From NCBI GenBank assembly GCA_963691815.1, contig OY829649.1, positions 31,916,112 through 31,980,111 on the forward strand: a DNA stretch of 64,000 nucleotides, in the 5' to 3' direction. A program made the position numbers and the translations under genes. The notes below the pieces were generated by a model, which had not been told where the DNA came from, did no database searches, and worked only from the letters and a program-made list of their open reading frames with translations. This DNA comes from Echiichthys vipera (taxonomy: Eukaryota > Chordata > Actinopteri > Perciformes > Trachinidae). Numbering within the stretch: position 1 is the stretch's first letter; every line of letters begins with the position of its first letter. This document shows, piece by piece, positions 59,881 through 64,000 of this stretch.

Positions 59881-59974
59881 AAAGGTAAAAGCTTTTTTTT
59901 AGCTTTCAGTACAAACACTTAATTAAACTGGAGTTTAAACTATTTTAAAACTTTAAAAAAATGTTCTGTAATGC

Positions 59975-60690
59975 TCCTGGGGGCCAAAACTTGTGCTAAA
60001 GTGAGCCTGAATGTGTGCTAAAGTGCACTCTAGGAGCTGAAACATGTGCTAAAGTGTCCTCTAGGAGACAAAATGTGTGCTAAAGTGTCCTCTAGGAACT
60101 TAAACGTGTGCTAAAGTGCCCTCTAGGAGCCAAAATGTGTGCTAAAGTGTCCCGTAGGAGCAAAAATGTGTGCTAAAGTGTCCTGTAGGAGCCAAAATGT
60201 GTGCTACAGTGTCCTCTAGGAGCCAAAACGTGTGCTAAAGTGTCCTCTAGGAGCCAAAATGTGTGCTAAAGTGTCCTCTAGGAGCCAAAACGTGTGCTAA
60301 AGTGCCCTCTAGGAGCCAAAATGTGTGCTAAAGTGCCCTCTAGAAGCCAAAACATGTGCTTAAGTGGCCTCTAGGAGCCAAAACGTGTGTTAAAGTGCCC
60401 TCTAGGAGCCAAAATGTGTGCTAAAGTGCCCTATAGGAGCCAAAACTCGTGCTAAAGTGTCCTCTAGGAGCCAAAATGTGTGCTAAAGTGCCCTCTAGGA
60501 GCCTGAACGTGTGCTAAAGTGCCCTCTAGGAGCCTGAACGTGTGCTAAAGTGCCCTCTAGGAGCCTGAACATGTGCTTAAGTGCCCTCTAGGAGCCAAAA
60601 CACATGCTAAAGTGCCCTCTAGGAGCCTGAACATGTGCTTAAGTGCCCTCTAGGAGCCTAAACGTGTGCTAAAGTGCCCTCTAGGAGCCT
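59975..60690 (+). repeat. 31-bp minisatellite array 6 upstream of fkbp15
   Basis: About 23 units, with a local variant block ending AGCCTGAACGTGTGC. It begins about 330 bp above the fkbp15 start codon. Confidence 0.95.
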
Positions 60691-60691
60691 G

Positions 60692-60771
60692 TTTTGTTCC
60701 AACGGAGTGTTTGGACCTTGGAAATCTTATTTTGAAAGGGTGTTACGTCAGACTGAACAGACGGATAGTGA
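60692..60771 (+). repeat. 80-bp dispersed repeat, copy 2 (copy 1 at 37469-37548)
   Basis: Shares GGAAATCTTATTTTGAAAGG and GTGTTACGTCAGACTGAACA with 37469-37548, which lies between two fkbp15 exons. Confidence 0.8.
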
Positions 60772-61390
60772 GCTATGCCTCTTGTTTTAAGATGAAACCC
60801 CTGAACTCTCCAGAAGATCCCTGGATATGAAAGGAAATGACAAACAGCAGAGTGTGAGTGTAACATCATTTAGACCGCAGACTCGGCCTCTTGGTTTCTC
60901 TTCATCCTCAAAAACACGCAGTGCCAACGAAAGCAATTTGGCAAAACGAGTGTGCGGCACGTGGTACTCTGTGTGGCGTACGGACCGGTTTGTTTGAGCT
61001 CCCGCCAGCCTGTTATCAAACGTCTTCCTATCATGGCTGCAAAAATAAAAATAGCTCTCATCACAGTCACACAAACACGGCCGTATTTCTAACGATTAAT
61101 TCGGTCTAAGGCTCGAGCGTCTTTCTCTGCCAGGTTCATTAGAGGAGCTACTTTGTTTGGCTGGACTCCAAATAACTCTGGGATCTGTGATAACGTCGAT
61201 CTAACACACTAATCTGTCGCGTGACAGGAGCTTTGGTGTGTGGATGAGTCGTTGATGAATGACTCGCGCTCCTCCGCGTCCCCTCAGCCTTTGGTTTTAC
61301 GTAGCAGCACCACGTCACACGCAAACGCACCTGCCCTCGTTCACTTCAGCCCCAACTACCGTGGATCCACCACCAGTTGTAGTTTTAGGT

Positions 61391-62046
61391 CAGGGGTGGG
61401 CACTTCCTGCTCCTGGAGAGCCACCGTCCTGCATGTTTTAGATTCCTCCCTACCCTAACACACCTGAGTCTGACACACACCTGAGTCTAACACACCTGAG
61501 TCTAACACACCTGAGTCTGACACACCTGAGTCTGACACACCTGAGTCTGACACACCTGAGCCTGACACACCTGAGTCTGACACACACCTGAGTCTAACAC
61601 ACCTGAGTCTAACACACACCTGAGTCTAACACACCTGAGTCTAACACACACCTGAGTCTAACACACCTGAGTCTGACACACCTGAGTCTGACACACACCT
61701 GAGTCTAACACACCTGAGTCTAACACACCTGAGTCTGACACACCTGAGTCTAACACACCTGAGTCTAACACACCTGAGTCTAACACACCTGAGTCTGACA
61801 CACCTGAGTCTAACACACCTGAGTCTGACACACCTGAGTCTGACACACCTGAGTCTGACACACCTGAGTCTGACACACCTGAGCCTGACACACCTGAGTC
61901 TAACACACCTGAGTCTAACACTAATCAAACTGTGACGAGTTTCAGCTGCTTGATAACGAGCAAATCATTAGACTCAGGTGTGTTAGAGAAACCTAAAACA
62001 TGCAGGACAGTGGCTCTCTCTCCAGGATCGGAAGTGCCCAGGCCTG
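61391..62046. mobile_element. hAT-like MITE with internal 15-bp expansion
   Basis: Left arm CAGGGGTGGGCACTTCCTGC, then CTGGAGAGCCACCGTCCTGC. The right arm is its reverse complement with some changes (CAGGACAGTGGCTCTCTCTC, GGAAGTGCCCAGGCCTG). Flanking octamers TTTTAGGT and GTTCAGGT match at 6 of 8. The ends are known in shape from common fish hAT MITEs. Confidence 0.7.
61455..61920. repeat. 15-bp tandem repeat ACACACCTGAGTCTG (about 31 units)
   Basis: Units alternate GTCTG, GTCTA and GCCTG endings, with occasional ACAC insertions. The unit matches the arm of the surrounding MITE (ACTCAGGTGTGTTAGA at 61973-61988). Confidence 0.95.
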
Positions 62047-62209
62047 GTTCAGGTGTACATCAGACCTAATGGCCCTGAACACCCACACAGGTGTTTGCGG
62101 TTAACCCTGTTGGCTGACATCGTCCCCAGGCTGTTAGCTTTGTTTCACCTGCAAAGCTCACCTTTATCATTCTCAGTGGTAGACGGACATTTAGGGACTC
62201 ATAAATTTG

Positions 62210-62572
62210 GGCGGCACGGTGTTGTGGGTGTTTGCACTGTCGCCTCACAGCAAGAGCTGGTTCAAATCCCGGCTGGGGCCCTTCTGTGTGGAGTGTGCAT
62301 GTTCTCCCCGTGTCTGCGTGGGTTTTCTCCGGGTTCTCCGGTTTCCTCCCACAGTCCAAAGACGTGCAGGTGTTGGGTTCATTGATGACTCTAAATCACC
62401 CGTAGGTGTGAATGGTTGTCTGTCTCTGTTCGTCTCTATGTGTCCTGTGATAGACTGGCGTCCTGTCCAGGGTGGACCCCGCCTCACGCTCGATGTCAGC
62501 TGGTATCGGCTCCAGTCCCCCTGCGACCCCGATAGGGAAGAGCGGTTGAAGATGAACGAATGAATGAATAAA
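62210..62572 (+). mobile_element. tRNA-derived SINE, near full length
   Basis: Head GGGCGGCACGGTGTTG, B-box-like GGTTCAAATCCC near 62259-62270, conserved body, and tail GGTTGAAGATGAACGAATGA. Confidence 0.88.
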
Positions 62573-62760
62573 TTCCCATCAAATTCTCCTCAAAGCCCAC
62601 CTCTAACCCCCACCTCCAACCCAAGCAGAGGTCTAATCAGCCAGAATAACTGAAAACACCTGTGTGGGCGTGCAGGGGCTTAAACCGCCGGACTGAATGG
62701 AAGACATGTTATTCTGATATTCATGGTGCTCAGAGGAAGAGTCCTCTCAACTTCCTAAAT

Positions 62761-62850
62761 TTCACATCAGAAATTTTAGAGTCAACAATGAACCGAACAC
62801 CTGCACGTCTTTGGACTGTGGGAGGAAACCGGAGAAAACCCACGCAGACA
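62761..62850 (-). mobile_element. SINE fragment
   Basis: Only the central part (AGAGTCAACAATGAACC through ACTGTGGGAGGAAACCGG) is present, joined to a fragment of the GGGCGC family. Confidence 0.7.
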
Positions 62851-62901
62851 CAAGGACCCTAAAGCCCGGGGCACGGGATGGACGGACAGTGGGAGGGCGC
62901 C
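62851..62901 (+). mobile_element. Terminal fragment of the GGGCGC family
   Basis: About 50 bp matching only the right terminus (AAGGACCCTAAAGC to GTGGGAGGGCGCC), fused to a SINE fragment on its left. Confidence 0.55.
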
Positions 62902-63173
62902 TTTACTCATCCTAACAGAACACACTGAGATGATGTTGCATTGAAAACTCACAGCAGACTATCGGCTGCAGCCTCATCAGCTACCAAAAGCAAACATTAC
63001 AAACCGCTTCTACGTCACTTCGTAGATTTTCCAAGAGGTCGGAGCATTGTTTTGTGTCCCCAGCATTAAATAATGTGTAATAACAACAATAATAAGCTAA
63101 GATATGAAGCTGAATGTGAAGTCGAGGTGGATTTAACCTTGAAGATGCTTCTTAATGGTGTTAGTAGTGTATT

Positions 63174-63179
63174 TTTATT
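63174..63179 (-). terminator. Possible polyadenylation signal AATAAA of fgf17
   Basis: AATAAA is on the minus strand 330 nt below the stop codon. It is only a candidate, as other signals further down are possible. Confidence 0.25.
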
Positions 63180-63509
63180 CACTGTTGGTCCTCTGAGCAG
63201 TGTTTTAACCTTTGGTCATGTGATAGGAGGCGCTGAGTCACGCCGCAGCTTGTCACTAACCACCCGAGTCGCGCTGCGCCCTCCACCCCTCGCAGCCCTT
63301 CCCCAGTCAACACATACGCACAGGACGATTAAATATAATCCATCTTCTTTACTCTCTTTCACTATTTACACATGAGCATTTTACAGCAATAGCACTTAAG
63401 GTCCGTGGCGTTTGAACCGCCCCCTGCCCGTCAAAAATATACAAAAATAAAATCCCATCTGTTCCTCCCCGTGTCACAGCTGTCATCAGTCCGTTTCTTC
63501 TGCTGCGCG

Positions 63510-63800
63510 TTAGGAAGAGGTCCCTGATTTCCTGTTCCGCTTCGCCCGACGTGTGGCCGGAAATCGGATGAACTCAAAGTGTTTGCTTTGGTCCATGTTG
63601 GGGAAGGGAGGCGGGCCCGTGTGGAGCCTCTTGATGAAGTGGACCTCCCTCTGGTTCTCCCTCGTCCTGGACGCCTTGATGGGCCTCCCTTTCCTGGTGA
63701 AAGCCACATACCAGCCGTCATACTTGGCATTCTGGAAGGCCGTGTAATTGTTCTCCAGTACGATCTCCGTGAAGATACAATCCCTGCTCCGGCCGTTGGG
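63510..63800 (-). CDS. fgf17: Last coding exon of an FGF8/17/18-subfamily growth factor, probably fgf17 (partial)
   Basis: The exon starts after CCCCACGCAG at 63800 and ends with TAA at 63510-63512. It encodes the C-terminal half of the beta-trefoil core: CIFTEIVLENNYTAFQNAKY, GWYVAFTRKGRP and NQREVHFIKRL are diagnostic of the FGF8 subfamily. The tail PPPFPNMDQSKHFEF followed by a basic TRRAKRNRKS block resembles FGF17 more than FGF8 or FGF18. From family knowledge it is a secreted FGFR ligand in midbrain-hindbrain and mesoderm patterning. The remaining exons lie beyond position 64000. An fgf8b or fgf24 assignment cannot be excluded without a tree. Confidence 0.88.
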   Translation of the reverse strand, partial: PNGRSRDCIFTEIVLENNYTAFQNAKYDGWYVAFTRKGRPIKASRTRENQREVHFIKRLHTGPPPFPNMDQSKHFEFIRFPATRRAKRNRKSGTSS

Positions 63801-64000
63801 CTGCGTGGGGAGAAAGAAAAGGTTTTCAGATAGAAGCATTGGGTTCTGATTGTTCTTGATGTGAGACTGTCAACGGTTTCTTTCTGTTACACATGAGAAG
63901 CTGAAGTTATAAACAACAAAACAAAACCTCCCTTGGTTCAATACATTCAGGGGTTTTGGTGCTACAGTCTTACTTGGTCTGGTAAGTAGCTTATGGTGGC

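Noticed and set aside
61641..61928. Open frames with repeats of RLRCV or LDSGV
   Set aside because: These are translations of the 15-bp tandem repeat; a multiple of three keeps any frame open.

Overview
The window looks like one contig of a ray-finned (teleost) fish genome. The genes are intron-rich with GT-AG boundaries, the encoded proteins are vertebrate families, and the intergenic and intronic DNA is full of teleost-style repeats: long (TG)n tracts, tRNA-derived SINEs, non-LTR tails, Tc1, hAT and Harbinger-like DNA elements. Nothing resembles a prokaryotic operon, phage or CRISPR locus.

Four genes can be assembled by joining exons across splice sites, all on the minus strand. (1) A ccn1/cyr61-like matricellular gene (coding 4511-10268, five exons, 383 aa). 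All 38 family cysteines are present, with a TATA box upstream and a 3' UTR to about 3620. (2) A four-exon gene with no recognised family (28474-31519, 253 aa if the last exon runs to its stop). (3) fkbp15 (36411-59642): 29 coding exons join in frame to 1208 aa, with WH1-like, FKBP-type and coiled-coil regions and an acidic C-terminus; a possible 33-nt microexon lies at 43873-43905. (4) The last coding exon of an FGF8/17/18-subfamily gene, most like fgf17 (63510-63800), which continues beyond the right edge.

Layout: 1-3.6 kb repeats and unassigned DNA; 3.6-10.6 kb the ccn1-like gene; 10.6-28.4 kb a large upstream intergenic region with hAT-like elements, two minisatellite arrays, a foldback repeat, SINEs and a few low-repeat stretches that could be regulatory; 28.4-31.6 kb the unknown gene; 31.7-36 kb a minisatellite array, AT-rich DNA and a Tc1 relic with a large pyrimidine tract; 36-59.7 kb fkbp15, its introns loaded with mobile elements; 59.7-64 kb repeats and the fgf17 3' end.

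The most distinctive content is repetitive. A family of 3-bp-TSD (TTA/TAA) elements with GGGCGCACTC ends is present in about 17 copies; the long ones carry a decayed Myb/SANT-like coding exon and a palindromic CRE. A 31-bp minisatellite occurs as six separate arrays in both orientations (about 3.7 kb in total), two with shared element-like edges. One array sits inside a 242-bp direct duplication whose junction suggests template switching from another array about 5 kb away. I see no evidence that the four genes act in one pathway; they are simply neighbours.
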